Shown here: piece after piece, positions 17,330 to 26,855 of the stretch
How the letters are laid out: the number at the start of each line of letters is the position of its first letter
How positions within the stretch are numbered: position 1 is the first letter of the stretch
From: Candidatus Kinetoplastibacterium crithidii
GTDB lineage: Bacteria > Pseudomonadota > Gammaproteobacteria > Burkholderiales > Burkholderiaceae_B
Reading direction: 5' to 3'
NCBI GenBank assembly: GCA_027557655.1
Contig: CP064915.1
Span: 248,001-312,000 of the forward strand
Length of the DNA stretch: 64,000 nt
Notes under the pieces: model-generated
The model's database searches: none
What the model saw: the letters and a program-made list of their open reading frames with translations, nothing else
Told to the model about the DNA's origin: nothing
Program-made: the position numbers and the translations under genes

Positions 17330-18263
17330 TGTTAGCAAAGTAAGAACGTGCGTTTTTTATATCATTTGAAATTGCATTTATCAAAGATTGGATTGTAGGA
17401 AATTTTTCTTCATCACGAATTTTTTTTAAAAACTCTATATAAATAATTTTTCCATAAGCATCTATATTATCATCTATAAGATGAATTTCTAATAATAAAG
17501 ATCCATTTATTTCTATGCTTTCTCGTACACCAAGATTTGCAACTCCTGGTAAAATTTTATTTTTTAGGCCATATACTCTGACAATATATACTCCTTTATC
17601 TAAGGCATAATTTTGAGGAACAGTTATGTTCATTGTTGGAAATCCTAGTTTTCGTCCTATTTTTTTTCCATGTATCACATGACCACTGATTCCAAATGTC
17701 CTGCCTAATAGACTTTTAGCTGCTTCTAGATCAGATTTTCTTAATAAATCCCTTAATTTTGAACTGGATATGATGTTTCCAGTCGTATTATTTACATTTT
17801 CAATGTTATATAGTTGAAAACCATATTTTATGGATGCTTTTTTTAATAACTCTAAATCACCTTGACGTTTATAGCCAAATCGAAAGTTTTCTCCTATTAT
17901 AAGTAGTTTCATATTAAACTTTCGTATTAAAAAATAATCTATAAACAAATCTGCTTCAATATTAATTATATTGTCAAATCTTTGAATCATTATTTGATTC
18001 ATGCCATGCTTTGTTATAAGCTTTATTTTATCTCTAGTTTTATAGATTCTCGATGTTTGTTTTTGATTAAAATATTCACGAGAATGAGGATGAAATGTAA
18101 GCACAGAAGGTATCATATTGCTAATAGAAGCTTTTTGTACTAGTCTCTGAAAAAGTTTTTGATGACCTAAATGAACTCCATCAAAGTTTCCGATTGTAAT
18201 TGCGCATGCTTGGTTCACGCAGTTACATTGTTTGTTTTTGTAGGTATGCAAGATTATTTTCAC
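17307..18263 (-). CDS. ribF: Bifunctional riboflavin kinase / FMN adenylyltransferase
   Basis: RibF makes FMN and then FAD from riboflavin. The N-terminal adenylyltransferase domain shows TIGNFDGVHLGHQKL near residue 24 and ENFRFGYKRQGD near residue 125. The C-terminal kinase domain shows GKKIGRKLGFPTMNI near residue 200, GVYIVRV, and the C-terminal helix. The length (318) is normal. The ribF-ileS-lspA order is widely conserved in proteobacteria. It uses riboflavin that the ribBA-ribH genes at 57.8-59.4 kb help to make. It is divergent from purN. Confidence 0.96.
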   Translation of the reverse strand: MKIILHTYKNKQCNCVNQACAITIGNFDGVHLGHQKLFQRLVQKASISNMIPSVLTFHPHSREYFNQKQTSRIYKTRDKIKLITKHGMNQIMIQRFDNIINIEADLFIDYFLIRKFNMKLLIIGENFRFGYKRQGDLELLKKASIKYGFQLYNIENVNNTTGNIISSSKLRDLLRKSDLEAAKSLLGRTFGISGHVIHGKKIGRKLGFPTMNITVPQNYALDKGVYIVRVYGLKNKILPGVANLGVRESIEINGSLLLEIHLIDDNIDAYGKIIYIEFLKKIRDEEKFPTIQSLINAISNDIKNARSYFANNGLQKYT

Positions 18264-18324
18264 AAATAAGAAAGTAATTATTATAGTCTAACTAAATTTT
18301 ACATTAAATGGGGATGTTATTACC

Positions 18325-18978
18325 GTGAAAACATATCATAAAAATTGTCGTTTTGTTATTTTAATTTCAGGACGTGGTAGTAATATGCAGAAAATAATTG
18401 AGTCATGTGTTGCAGAAAAATGGCCTGCAATTATTTGCGCTGTAATTTCTAATGATCCTAGTGCGAAAGGATTAGAATGGGCTAAATCTAGAGGCATAGA
18501 TTCTATTTCTTTAAATCATAAAGATTTTCATAGTCGTGAGCTTTTTGATCAATGTTTAATTGATAATATAGATAAATATGATCCTGATTACGTTTTATTA
18601 GCTGGCTTTATGAGGGTTTTAACAAAAGATTTTGTTGAACATTATAACGATAGACTAATAAATATCCATCCATCTTTGTTACCTTCTTTTCCAGGATTAA
18701 ATACTCATTCTAGGGCCCTAGAAAAGGGAGTACTTGTTCATGGTTGTACTATTCATTTTGTTAATGCCAATTTAGATGATGGTCTAATAATAGCACAAGG
18801 TTGTCTTCCTGTTTTGTCTGGTGATAATGAGGTTAGTCTATCTGAAAGTGTTTTAAGTATTGAGCATAAGCTTTATCCATTGGTTGTTAAATGGCTTTCT
18901 ATGGGTAAAATTAATATAGATGAATCAAGAAAGGTAAGTGTTGTAGGAGAGAAACGTTTTATCTTTATTGAAAGATAA
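18325..18978 (+). CDS. purN: Phosphoribosylglycinamide formyltransferase
   Basis: PurN transfers a formyl group from 10-formyl-tetrahydrofolate to GAR in purine synthesis. The 217 residues contain ISGRGSNMQKIIE near residue 13, and NIHPSLLPSFPGLNTH followed by HGCTIHFVNANLDDG. These supply the catalytic Asn, His and Asp. The start is GTG at 18325, with GGGGA (18310-18314) ten bases upstream; no in-frame ATG lies closer. It is divergent from ribF, with a 61-bp shared promoter region. Confidence 0.95.
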   Translation: MKTYHKNCRFVILISGRGSNMQKIIESCVAEKWPAIICAVISNDPSAKGLEWAKSRGIDSISLNHKDFHSRELFDQCLIDNIDKYDPDYVLLAGFMRVLTKDFVEHYNDRLINIHPSLLPSFPGLNTHSRALEKGVLVHGCTIHFVNANLDDGLIIAQGCLPVLSGDNEVSLSESVLSIEHKLYPLVVKWLSMGKINIDESRKVSVVGEKRFIFIER

Positions 18979-19189
18979 TTAATTTATAAGAAGATTAGTT
19001 GTTTTTTTGCTACACTAGTATTATCATTGACGCGAAGGTTTATAAATCTTTCATTATTAATTAATTAATATTTTAATTAGAATATCTTTTCTGTGGTTTG
19101 TTGAATTAACTCAATTATAAATTTCCAATGATTTTTATTGATGGAGTATATCATAGTGGTAAGTTTTTTATTTCTATAAGTAAGAATAT

Positions 19190-20392
19190 ATGGACAAAAT
19201 TATTTCATTTATTGCATCTGGATTTACTCAGGCTTCTGCTTTGCAGATTTTGCTATTTACTCTAATTGTTACTCATATAACAATTATTGGTGTTACTGTT
19301 TTTTTGCATAGAAGTCAGACTCACAGAGCTCTAGATCTTCATCCAGTTATAATGCATTTTTTTCGTTTTTGGTTATGGATGACAACTGGAATGATCACAA
19401 AGGAATGGGTTGCAATACATAGGAAACATCATGCAAAGTGTGAAAGGGAAGGTGATCCACATTCACCTATGATATATGGGATATGGAAAGTATTTTTTCA
19501 GGGAGCTGAATTATATCGCGAAGAGGCCGCTAATATTGATACTTTGTCTCGATTTGGGAGAGGTACTCCTGATGACTGGGTTGAAAGAAATATTTATTCA
19601 AAACATAGTAGTTTAGGTATTTTTATTATGTTGATTATAGATATTTTTCTATTTGGAGTTATTGGTTTATCTGTATGGGCCATCCAAATGGCTTGGATAC
19701 CATTTTGGGCTGCTGGTGTTGTTAATGGAATGGGTCATTATTTTGGCTACCGCAATTTTGCTTCTCCTGATACTAGCACTAATTTATTTCCACTAGGTTT
19801 TATAATAGCTGGTGAAGAATTACATAATAATCATCATGCTTTTGCTACCTCAGCAAAGTTTTCTTCCAAGTGGTATGAATTTGATTTGGGCTGGTGTTAT
19901 ATAAATATAATGAGGTTTTTTCGTCTAGCAAAGATAAAAAAAATAGCTCCTAAATTAGTTTTAAGTAATGATGATCGTCATATTGATCTTTCTACACTTC
20001 ATGGAGTAATAATGCATAGATATGAATTAATGACTCAATATGCCAAGATAATCAAAGATGTTGTTTATCAGGAACTTAAGGAATTAAAAAAATACTCATG
20101 CAGCGATCCTCGTTATGATCGTCTAAAAAAGATTAATGGTTACTTATATAAGCATGAATCTATAATGCAGTCTAAACAAATTGCAGAAGTGGATAATGTT
20201 ATTTCCTCAAGTAAATCTCTATTCGTATTAATACAAATGCGTAGGGACTTGGGTCGTATTTGGGAAGGTTCTTCCTTAACCAGTGATCAACTTGTTTTAC
20301 ATTTAAATTCTTGGTGTGATCGTGCCCAAAATAGTGGGGTTTATGGATTACAAGAATTTGCCTCTAAATTAAACCGATATAGTATTGTATGA
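19190..20392 (+). CDS. Membrane fatty-acid (acyl-CoA-type) desaturase
   Basis: This is a membrane di-iron desaturase that puts a double bond into an acyl chain. The three histidine boxes are present: HRSQTHRALDLH near residue 41, HRKHH near residue 79, and HNNHHAF near residue 215. Hydrophobic segments lie before, between and after them. The ring of histidines fits the delta-9 acyl-CoA/acyl-lipid desaturase group. The C-terminal 150 residues are hydrophilic and helical with no domain I recognise. The stop overlaps the uvrD start (ATGA). It is oxygen- and iron-dependent, a notable investment for a reduced genome. Confidence 0.88.
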   Translation: MDKIISFIASGFTQASALQILLFTLIVTHITIIGVTVFLHRSQTHRALDLHPVIMHFFRFWLWMTTGMITKEWVAIHRKHHAKCEREGDPHSPMIYGIWKVFFQGAELYREEAANIDTLSRFGRGTPDDWVERNIYSKHSSLGIFIMLIIDIFLFGVIGLSVWAIQMAWIPFWAAGVVNGMGHYFGYRNFASPDTSTNLFPLGFIIAGEELHNNHHAFATSAKFSSKWYEFDLGWCYINIMRFFRLAKIKKIAPKLVLSNDDRHIDLSTLHGVIMHRYELMTQYAKIIKDVVYQELKELKKYSCSDPRYDRLKKINGYLYKHESIMQSKQIAEVDNVISSSKSLFVLIQMRRDLGRIWEGSSLTSDQLVLHLNSWCDRAQNSGVYGLQEFASKLNRYSIV

Positions 20393-22638
20393 ATTTAGAT
20401 GATTTAAATAATGCTCAAAAGAAAGCCGTGACTACAGATAGTTCCCATTCTTTGGTATTGGCTGGTGCAGGTAGTGGTAAAACAAAGGTGCTTTCTTCTA
20501 GAATAGCCTGGCTTATTAATACTGGGCAGGTATCTTTTAGCGAGATTCTAGCTGTTACTTTTACTAATAAAGCTGCTCGTGAAATGTTGTCTAGAATATC
20601 TATGATGTTGAATAGAGATATGAAAGGTTTCTGGATTGGTACTTTTCATGGCCTATGCCATAAAATGCTTAGATTAAATTGGCGTGAAGCTAATTTAATA
20701 CAAAATTTTCAGATTATAGATATGTCAGATCAGTTGTCTTTGATAAAACGTTTAATAAAATCTGCAAATGTTAATGAATCGAAGTATTCAGCAAGAGATT
20801 TGCAAAAAATTATAAATTCTTATAAGGAAACTGGTCTTAGGTCTAATGAGATAGAGGTGTATGACTCATACAATAAATATATTGCTGAGTTTTATCACCT
20901 TTACGAAAATCAATGTATTCGTAATGGTTTGCTTGATTTTGCAGAATTATTGCTGAAATCTTATGACCTTTTAAAAAATAATGAAACAATTAGAAATTAT
21001 TACCAAGAACGTTTTAAACATATTTTAGTAGATGAATTCCAGGATACTAATAGCTTGCAATATGAATGGTTACGTTTATTGATAGGTAGTTCTACTTCAG
21101 TATTTGCGGTAGGTGATGATGACCAATCCATATATGCATTTCGTGGTGCAAATATAGATAATATGTCTTTATTTGATAAGGAATATGCCAAAGGTAATAT
21201 AGTGCGATTGGAACAGAATTATAGATCAATGGGTCATATATTGGGCGCAGCCAATTCTCTGATTCGATATAATAATGGGCGTTTAGGTAAGAAATTGTGG
21301 ACACAAGAAGGGGATGGAGAAAAAGTATTAATAGTTGAAAAGCATAATGATTTGTTAGAGTCACAATGGATCGTTGATGAAATTAAAAATCTTGTCAAAA
21401 GTGGTATTAAACAAGATGATATAGCTGTGTTGTACAGAAGTAATGCTCAGTCAAGAGTTCTAGAACATGCTTTATTTTTAAGTGGTATTTCTTATAAAGT
21501 TTATGGTGGGTTAAGATTTTTTGAAAGACAAGAAGTTAAGAATGTATTAGCCTATTTGAGGCTTATTGTGAATCATAACGATGATTCTGCCTGGCTTAGA
21601 TCAGTCAATTTTCCAATTAGAGGAATAGGTGCTCGTACTATAGATTCGTTATCGGAAATAGCAAAAAAAAATAATATTAGTTTGTATGATGCTGTTGCAC
21701 ATTATTCTGGCAGAAGTAGAAATAATTTATTAATGTTTAATAATATTATTTCTAGTTTAGAAGAATCTTCAAAAAAATTAACTCTTGTTCAATTAATAGA
21801 ATACATTTTAGAATTTGCTGGAATCAATGCTTTTTATAAAAATGAAGAAGAAACTGATCGTTTAGATAATTTAAAGGAACTGGTTACAGCTGCTGCTATT
21901 TTTTCGACTGAAAATAATTTTTCTGAAAGTCCAGCAAATCTTTTAATTGATATTTTGAAAGAAGACCTAGAGACGAATTTATATAATAATATTTATTTAG
22001 AACAAGAAAAAATTACTCCTTTATCATCTTTCTTATCACATGCTTCTTTAGAAGCTGGAGATAATCAATTTGAATCTGAACATCAATCATCTGTGCAATT
22101 AATGACAGTTCATGCTGCAAAAGGATTGGAATTTAATGTTGTTTTTATTACAGGTGTTGAGGAAGGATTATTCCCACATGAAAACAGTATGTCTGATAAC
22201 TCTAGTATTGAGGAAGAGAGACGTTTAATGTATGTTGCTATTACAAGAGCGAGAAAAAGATTGTATATTACAATGGCAAATAGTCGTATGTTAAGAGGCC
22301 AAGTAAGGTATTCTGTTAAATCTCGTTTTATTTCTGAAATTGGTGAGGATAATGTAGTTTTTATAAAAAATAAAGAGAAAATATTATCAAGTCACTATTT
22401 AAAAAGTAATTCTAAATTTGTTCAAAATACTCATTCAAATAAGTTATCTGCTGTTAATAGTAGTTTTGTTGATATTAATGGAAAGAAATTTGTCATTGGA
22501 CAAAACGTTAAACATAAAAAATTTGGTATTGGTACGATTATTAAGTTAATTGGTCATGGAGAAGAGTCGCAAGCACAGATAAATTTTGATAACTTTGGTG
22601 TAAAGACTATTATGCTAGGAATAGCTAGATTTGAATAA
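20389..22638 (+). CDS. uvrD: UvrD/PcrA-type DNA helicase
   Basis: This SF1 3'-5' helicase acts in nucleotide excision and mismatch repair. The motifs occur in order: Walker A AGAGSGKTKVL near residue 26, FTNKAAREM, DEFQDTN (Walker B) near residue 217, GDDDQSIYAFRGA, VHAAKGLEFNVV and VAITRARKRL. The C-terminal KFGIGTI segment is the small RNA-polymerase-binding tail typical of UvrD/PcrA. The 749-residue length is full. It partners functionally with uvrB at 34861. Its start overlaps the desaturase stop by 4 bp, and it converges on prmB with a 4-bp gap. Confidence 0.95.
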   Translation: MNLDDLNNAQKKAVTTDSSHSLVLAGAGSGKTKVLSSRIAWLINTGQVSFSEILAVTFTNKAAREMLSRISMMLNRDMKGFWIGTFHGLCHKMLRLNWREANLIQNFQIIDMSDQLSLIKRLIKSANVNESKYSARDLQKIINSYKETGLRSNEIEVYDSYNKYIAEFYHLYENQCIRNGLLDFAELLLKSYDLLKNNETIRNYYQERFKHILVDEFQDTNSLQYEWLRLLIGSSTSVFAVGDDDQSIYAFRGANIDNMSLFDKEYAKGNIVRLEQNYRSMGHILGAANSLIRYNNGRLGKKLWTQEGDGEKVLIVEKHNDLLESQWIVDEIKNLVKSGIKQDDIAVLYRSNAQSRVLEHALFLSGISYKVYGGLRFFERQEVKNVLAYLRLIVNHNDDSAWLRSVNFPIRGIGARTIDSLSEIAKKNNISLYDAVAHYSGRSRNNLLMFNNIISSLEESSKKLTLVQLIEYILEFAGINAFYKNEEETDRLDNLKELVTAAAIFSTENNFSESPANLLIDILKEDLETNLYNNIYLEQEKITPLSSFLSHASLEAGDNQFESEHQSSVQLMTVHAAKGLEFNVVFITGVEEGLFPHENSMSDNSSIEEERRLMYVAITRARKRLYITMANSRMLRGQVRYSVKSRFISEIGEDNVVFIKNKEKILSSHYLKSNSKFVQNTHSNKLSAVNSSFVDINGKKFVIGQNVKHKKFGIGTIIKLIGHGEESQAQINFDNFGVKTIMLGIARFE

Positions 22639-22642
22639 GCTT

Positions 22643-23536
22643 TTATGAGATATTTTTTTGTAAAAGCAATACACTATTTTCTGTTGTTGCTGTTGTTAGC
22701 CAAATTGGGTATAAGTTAGGAAACCTTTGTTTAAAATGTTTATATTCATTTCCTATTTCCATTAAAAGTATTCCGTTATTATTTAAATATTCATTATATT
22801 GATTAATAATTATATTTATAAGATCCATGCCGTCACTACCGCCATACAAAGCTATCTTTGGTTCATGTTTGTATTCTTCTGGTAAATTTTCCATAGATAT
22901 TTTATTTACGTATGGTGGATTACATATAATTAAATCATATTTTTTATTGTTAATTTCTTCAAAAAGATTACTTCTTTTTATAGATATTCTATTTTGCAAG
23001 GCATAAGAATCTATATTTTTTTTTGCAATTTGTAAAGCAGAATCTGAAATATCAGATGCTAATATTTGAGCATCTGGGAATATAAATGATGATATTATTG
23101 CTAGACAAGCAGATCCAGTACATAAGTCCAATATATTTTTTATGTTTTCAGGTTTTTGTATCCAAGGGTATATTCCATTAATAAGTATTTCTGATATAAA
23201 AGATCTTGGTATAATTGCTCTTTTATCAATATAAAAATTATATCCTTGTAACCAAGCTTCGTTAGTTAAATAAGCTGTTGGAATGTGTTTTTTTATCCTT
23301 TTTTCTAAAATTTCCAGAAATTTTAGAAAGTTTTCAGTAGATAATGTTGAATTTAAGTAGTTATCTACTCCATCTGGTGTTATTTTTAATATATTGGCTA
23401 TAATACAAATAGCCTCATCTAAAGAATTATTACTACCATGTCCAAAAAATAAATTTTCTTTATCAAAACAATAAGTAGCATATCTAATTAATTCTTTTAT
23501 TGTTTTTGATTCAGATATAGCATTGTTAATAGACAT
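22643..23536 (-). CDS. prmB: Ribosomal protein L3 glutamine methyltransferase
   Basis: PrmB methylates a glutamine of ribosomal protein L3. The SAM-binding ILDLCTGSACLAI motif, the NPPYVNKI catalytic motif and the N-terminal FFGHGSNNSLDEA segment identify PrmB rather than PrmC. The ATG at 23536 gives 297 residues and starts 8 bp after the dapE stop. A farther in-frame ATG at 23620 would overlap dapE by 76 bp and add non-homologous residues. It is the last gene of the dapC-dapD-dapE-prmB cluster, a standard betaproteobacterial order. Confidence 0.92.
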   Translation of the reverse strand: MSINNAISESKTIKELIRYATYCFDKENLFFGHGSNNSLDEAICIIANILKITPDGVDNYLNSTLSTENFLKFLEILEKRIKKHIPTAYLTNEAWLQGYNFYIDKRAIIPRSFISEILINGIYPWIQKPENIKNILDLCTGSACLAIISSFIFPDAQILASDISDSALQIAKKNIDSYALQNRISIKRSNLFEEINNKKYDLIICNPPYVNKISMENLPEEYKHEPKIALYGGSDGMDLINIIINQYNEYLNNNGILLMEIGNEYKHFKQRFPNLYPIWLTTATTENSVLLLQKNIS

Positions 23537-23544
23537 AATATTTA

Positions 23545-24687
23545 TTATTTTGTTAACAGTTTTTCTATGATTTTTCTGTAAATATTTTTTAATTTTACTA
23601 GATCTGTTATTTTTATACATTCATTTACTTTATGTATAGTGTTATTGCAGGGGCCAAATTCTACTATTTGTTTGCTTATTTTTTTAAGAAATCGACCATC
23701 TGAAGTACCTCCAGAAGTGGACATTTTGCTTGTTATGCCAAGTTCTTCTTTTATAGACTCAGACAATGTATTTGTCAAAGTTCCTGCTCTCGTCAAAAAA
23801 GGATCTCCATTTAAAATCCATTCTATATTGTAATTTAAATTATGTTTTTCTAATATAGAATGGATTTTTGTTTTCAAAGATTCAGGGGTATTTTCAGTAG
23901 AAAAACGTAGGTTAAATTTTATTTCTAATTCCCCTGGAATTACATTTGTAGCTCCATTCCCAGAATGAATATTAGAAATTTGAAAGGTTGTAGGAGGAAA
24001 ATATTCATTTCCATTGTCCCAATTAGTATTAATAATTTCTAAAAGTACCTTTGGTGCTAAATGTATTGGGTTATTAGCTAGATGAGGATAAGCTACATGG
24101 CCTTGTATTCCATTTATTGTTAGGTTGCCTGACAGAGAGCCTCGACGTCCATTCTTAAACACATCACCTAGTTCTCTTTCTGATGTTGGTTCTCCTACAA
24201 TGCAATAATCTATTTCTATATTTTTGCTCTTAAGATAATCGCATACAATTTTAGTTCCGTAATCTGCGGGTCCTTCTTCATCGGAGGTTATTATAAAAGC
24301 TATAGAACCATTATGATAAGGATTTTTTTCTATAAATTCTATAGTAGCTACTAAGAATGCAGCTATAGAACTTTTCATATCAGAAGAGCCTCTACCATAC
24401 AAGAAACCATCCCTTTCTGTTGGAATGAAAGGATCTGTTTTCCATTGATCTAGGTTTCCTGCTGGAACAACATCTGAATGCCCAGCAAAAGCTAGTAATG
24501 GGCCTTGTCGCTCTCTAATCGCAAAGAGATTTGTTACCCCGTTTTTAGAAATGGTTTGAATTTGAAAATCAAATTTTTTTAGTTTTTCTATTAACAAGTT
24601 TTGACATCCAGCATCTTCTGGAGTAACTGACTTGCATTCAATAAGTTTTTTTGCAATTTGTAAGGTTGATAGGCTCTTTTCTGACAT
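23545..24687 (-). CDS. dapE: Succinyl-diaminopimelate desuccinylase
   Basis: DapE is the di-zinc hydrolase that releases LL-diaminopimelate from its succinyl form in lysine and peptidoglycan-precursor synthesis. The 380 residues carry the metal-site motifs AGHSDVVP near residue 69, YGRGSSDMKSS near residue 95, and SDEEGPADYGT, with the catalytic Glu. The C-terminal zinc ligand lies in a FGPCNNTIHKVNE context. Its ATG shares the A of the dapD TAA stop (TAATG), so the pair is translationally coupled. Confidence 0.96.
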   Translation of the reverse strand: MSEKSLSTLQIAKKLIECKSVTPEDAGCQNLLIEKLKKFDFQIQTISKNGVTNLFAIRERQGPLLAFAGHSDVVPAGNLDQWKTDPFIPTERDGFLYGRGSSDMKSSIAAFLVATIEFIEKNPYHNGSIAFIITSDEEGPADYGTKIVCDYLKSKNIEIDYCIVGEPTSERELGDVFKNGRRGSLSGNLTINGIQGHVAYPHLANNPIHLAPKVLLEIINTNWDNGNEYFPPTTFQISNIHSGNGATNVIPGELEIKFNLRFSTENTPESLKTKIHSILEKHNLNYNIEWILNGDPFLTRAGTLTNTLSESIKEELGITSKMSTSGGTSDGRFLKKISKQIVEFGPCNNTIHKVNECIKITDLVKLKNIYRKIIEKLLTK

Positions 24688-25508
24688 TATGCTCTCAATA
24701 AATCATTAATACTTGTTTTTGACCTAGTTTTTGCATCTACTCTTTTTACAATTACAGCACATGCCAAACTATAAGAGCCATCAGCAGAAGGAATGGAACC
24801 TGGTACGACAACTGAACCAGAAGGTATTCTGCCATAGGTGATCTCTTTAGTTGTTCTATCTAGAATCTTTGTGCTTTGTGATAAGAATACCCCCATTGCT
24901 AAAACAGAATTTTCCTCTACTATTACACCTTCAACTACTTCTGATCTTGCTCCAATGAAGCAGTTGTCTTCTATAATTGTTGGATTTGCTTGTAATGGTT
25001 CTAGTACTCCACCAATACCTACTCCACCTGACAAATGTACGTTTTTACCAATTTGAGCGCAAGAGCCAACGGTAGCCCATGTATCTACCATGGTACCTTC
25101 TCCTACATATGCTCCGATATTTACATAAGAGGGCATGAGAACTACATCTTTTCCTATAAATGAGCCTTTTCTTGCAATTGCATGAGGAACAACCCTATAA
25201 CCGCCATTTTTAAACTCATTACTATCAAATTTACTAAATTTTAAAGGAACTTTGTCATAAAAGACCAAAGGATTTTCTCCAATTATCTGGTTATTTTTTG
25301 TTCGGAAGGATAAAAGAACAGCCTTTTTTATCCATTGGTGGGTAATCCATTCACCATTAATTTTTTCAGAGACTCTTAGTTTTCCCGTATCTAGTAGATC
25401 TATTGTTGTTTGAATAGCATTATCTAGATCTTTATCTATATTTGATGGGGAGATATTATTCCTATCTTCCCAAGCTTTTTCGATTTTATTTTTTATTTCT
25501 GAATTCAT
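24687..25508 (-). CDS. dapD: Tetrahydrodipicolinate N-succinyltransferase
   Basis: DapD transfers succinyl from succinyl-CoA to tetrahydrodipicolinate. The 273 residues contain a left-handed parallel beta-helix of hexapeptide repeats from about residue 105 to 220 (for example VVLMPSYVNIGAYVGEGTMVD and VHLSGGVGIGG). The VVPGSIPSADGSYSLACAVIVKRVD tail is typical of DapD. It lies between dapC and dapE in the same orientation, with 23 bp to dapC. Together the three supply the succinylase branch of lysine synthesis. Confidence 0.97.
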   Translation of the reverse strand: MNSEIKNKIEKAWEDRNNISPSNIDKDLDNAIQTTIDLLDTGKLRVSEKINGEWITHQWIKKAVLLSFRTKNNQIIGENPLVFYDKVPLKFSKFDSNEFKNGGYRVVPHAIARKGSFIGKDVVLMPSYVNIGAYVGEGTMVDTWATVGSCAQIGKNVHLSGGVGIGGVLEPLQANPTIIEDNCFIGARSEVVEGVIVEENSVLAMGVFLSQSTKILDRTTKEITYGRIPSGSVVVPGSIPSADGSYSLACAVIVKRVDAKTRSKTSINDLLRA

Positions 25509-25531
25509 AATTTTTAGTTTATAGTTGGTTA

Positions 25532-26731
25532 TTAGTAGTGTGTTTGTACAAATTTAGCAATTCTGTTAGCAGCTTCTATGCATTCCTCTAATGAGGATAC
25601 TAGAGCAATTCTTATTCTTTTATTTCCAGGATTTACTCCTAGATATTCACGCGCTAGGAAACTACCTGGAAGAACAGTAATTGATTCTTCTTGGTATAAT
25701 TTTTTCGTGAATTCTATATCTGAACCAGGAGTTTTTGCCCATATATAAAATGATGCTTGAGGTTTAGTTACTTCTAAATATTTATTTATTTTTGAATAGA
25801 AAACCTCTATTTTATCATTATATAGTTGACGATTTGCATAAACATGTTTTTCATCGCTCCATGCAGCTATGCTTGCTGCTGATATTAGTGGACTCATTGC
25901 ACTGCCATTATAAGTTCTATAAAGCAGGAATTTGTTCATTATTTTTGAATCACCAGCAACAAATCCAGATCTTAATCCTGGTACACTAGATCTTTTTGAT
26001 AAACTAGAAAAGACCACCAGGTTATTATAATCTTTTATTCCCAAAATGTTCGCAGCTTGTAATCCTCCTAATGGTGGGTTAGATTCTTCACGATAAATTT
26101 CTGAATAACATTCATCAGATGCAATAACAAAATTATATTTTTGAGATAACTCAAATATTTTTTTCCATTCTTCTAAATCTATAACATTTCCAGCAGGATT
26201 TCCAGGAGAACATACGAATACTAGTTGAGTTCTATCCCAGATTTCTGTTGGTACATCATCCCATTTGCAAGAAAAATTATTTTCTGGATCTAGATTAACA
26301 TAATAAGGCTCAGCTCCAGCTAATATCGATGCTCCTTCATAAATTTGATAAAATGGATTAGGGCATATTACAACAGGATTTCTAAAAGAATTATCTATAA
26401 CAATTTGTGTGAAAGAAAATAACGCCTCTCTCGATCCTAAAACTGGTAATATTTGAGTATTAGGATCTATTTTTGTTGCAGTGTAACGATTTGATATCCA
26501 ATTTGCTATCGTCTCTCTTAATAGTTCTTCTCCTTTTGTTGCTGGGTAATGTGATATGCTAGAAATATTGTCTTTTATAGCATCAGCAATAGATTTTGGC
26601 GATGGATGTTTTGGTTCACCTATTGATAAATTTATTGGTGTTAATTGTTCTTTTTTATAACTAATTCCTGACAAAAGACTTCGAAGTTTTTCGAAAGGGT
26701 AGGGATTTAATTTATTTAGCCTAGGATTCAT
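25532..26731 (-). CDS. dapC: Succinyldiaminopimelate transaminase
   Basis: DapC is the PLP-dependent aminotransferase of the succinylase lysine pathway. The start NPRLNKLNPYPFEKLRSL is characteristic of betaproteobacterial DapC. It also has CPNPFYQIYEGA, the CSPGNPAGNVI loop, the cofactor Asp in ASDECYSEIY, and the Schiff-base lysine in SSLSKRSSVPGLRSGF. The ATG at 26731 fits the conserved start. An ATG 33 bp farther upstream would lie within 7 bp of the tRNA-Leu gene. The extended -10 for tRNA-Leu lies just upstream on the opposite strand. Confidence 0.93.
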   Translation of the reverse strand: MNPRLNKLNPYPFEKLRSLLSGISYKKEQLTPINLSIGEPKHPSPKSIADAIKDNISSISHYPATKGEELLRETIANWISNRYTATKIDPNTQILPVLGSREALFSFTQIVIDNSFRNPVVICPNPFYQIYEGASILAGAEPYYVNLDPENNFSCKWDDVPTEIWDRTQLVFVCSPGNPAGNVIDLEEWKKIFELSQKYNFVIASDECYSEIYREESNPPLGGLQAANILGIKDYNNLVVFSSLSKRSSVPGLRSGFVAGDSKIMNKFLLYRTYNGSAMSPLISAASIAAWSDEKHVYANRQLYNDKIEVFYSKINKYLEVTKPQASFYIWAKTPGSDIEFTKKLYQEESITVLPGSFLAREYLGVNPGNKRIRIALVSSLEECIEAANRIAKFVQTHY

Positions 26732-26750
26732 GGTTTTTTTATAAGTAAAA

Positions 26751-26759
26751 TGATATAAT
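26751..26759 (+). promoter_or_regulatory. Extended -10 promoter element for tRNA-Leu
   Basis: The sequence TGATATAAT is a perfect extended -10 (TGnTATAAT), ending 11 bases before the first base of tRNA-Leu. No good -35 hexamer is seen at 17 bases, which the TG extension can compensate for. Confidence 0.7.
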
Positions 26760-26770
26760 GACAAAACGTT

Positions 26771-26855
26771 GCGAAGGTGGCGAAATTGGTAGACGCACCA
26801 GGTTTAGGTCCTGGCGCCGAAAGGCGTATGGGTTCGAGTCCCCTCCTTCGCACCA
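26771..26855 (+). tRNA. tRNA-Leu (anticodon UAG)
   Basis: This 85-base class II tRNA has an encoded CCA. The acceptor stem GCGAAGG pairs with CCTTCGC. The anticodon stem CCAGG/CCTGG holds the loop TTTAGGT, with TAG at 26805-26807. It has a variable arm of the leucine type and a GGTTCGAGTCC T arm. It reads CUN leucine codons and stands alone, divergent from dapC. Confidence 0.97.

Noticed and set aside
22639..22667. Possible terminator GCTTTTA/TAAAAGC between uvrD and prmB
   Set aside because: It has only 7 bp, mostly A-T, with a 15-base loop and no clear T tract; expected by chance in this composition.
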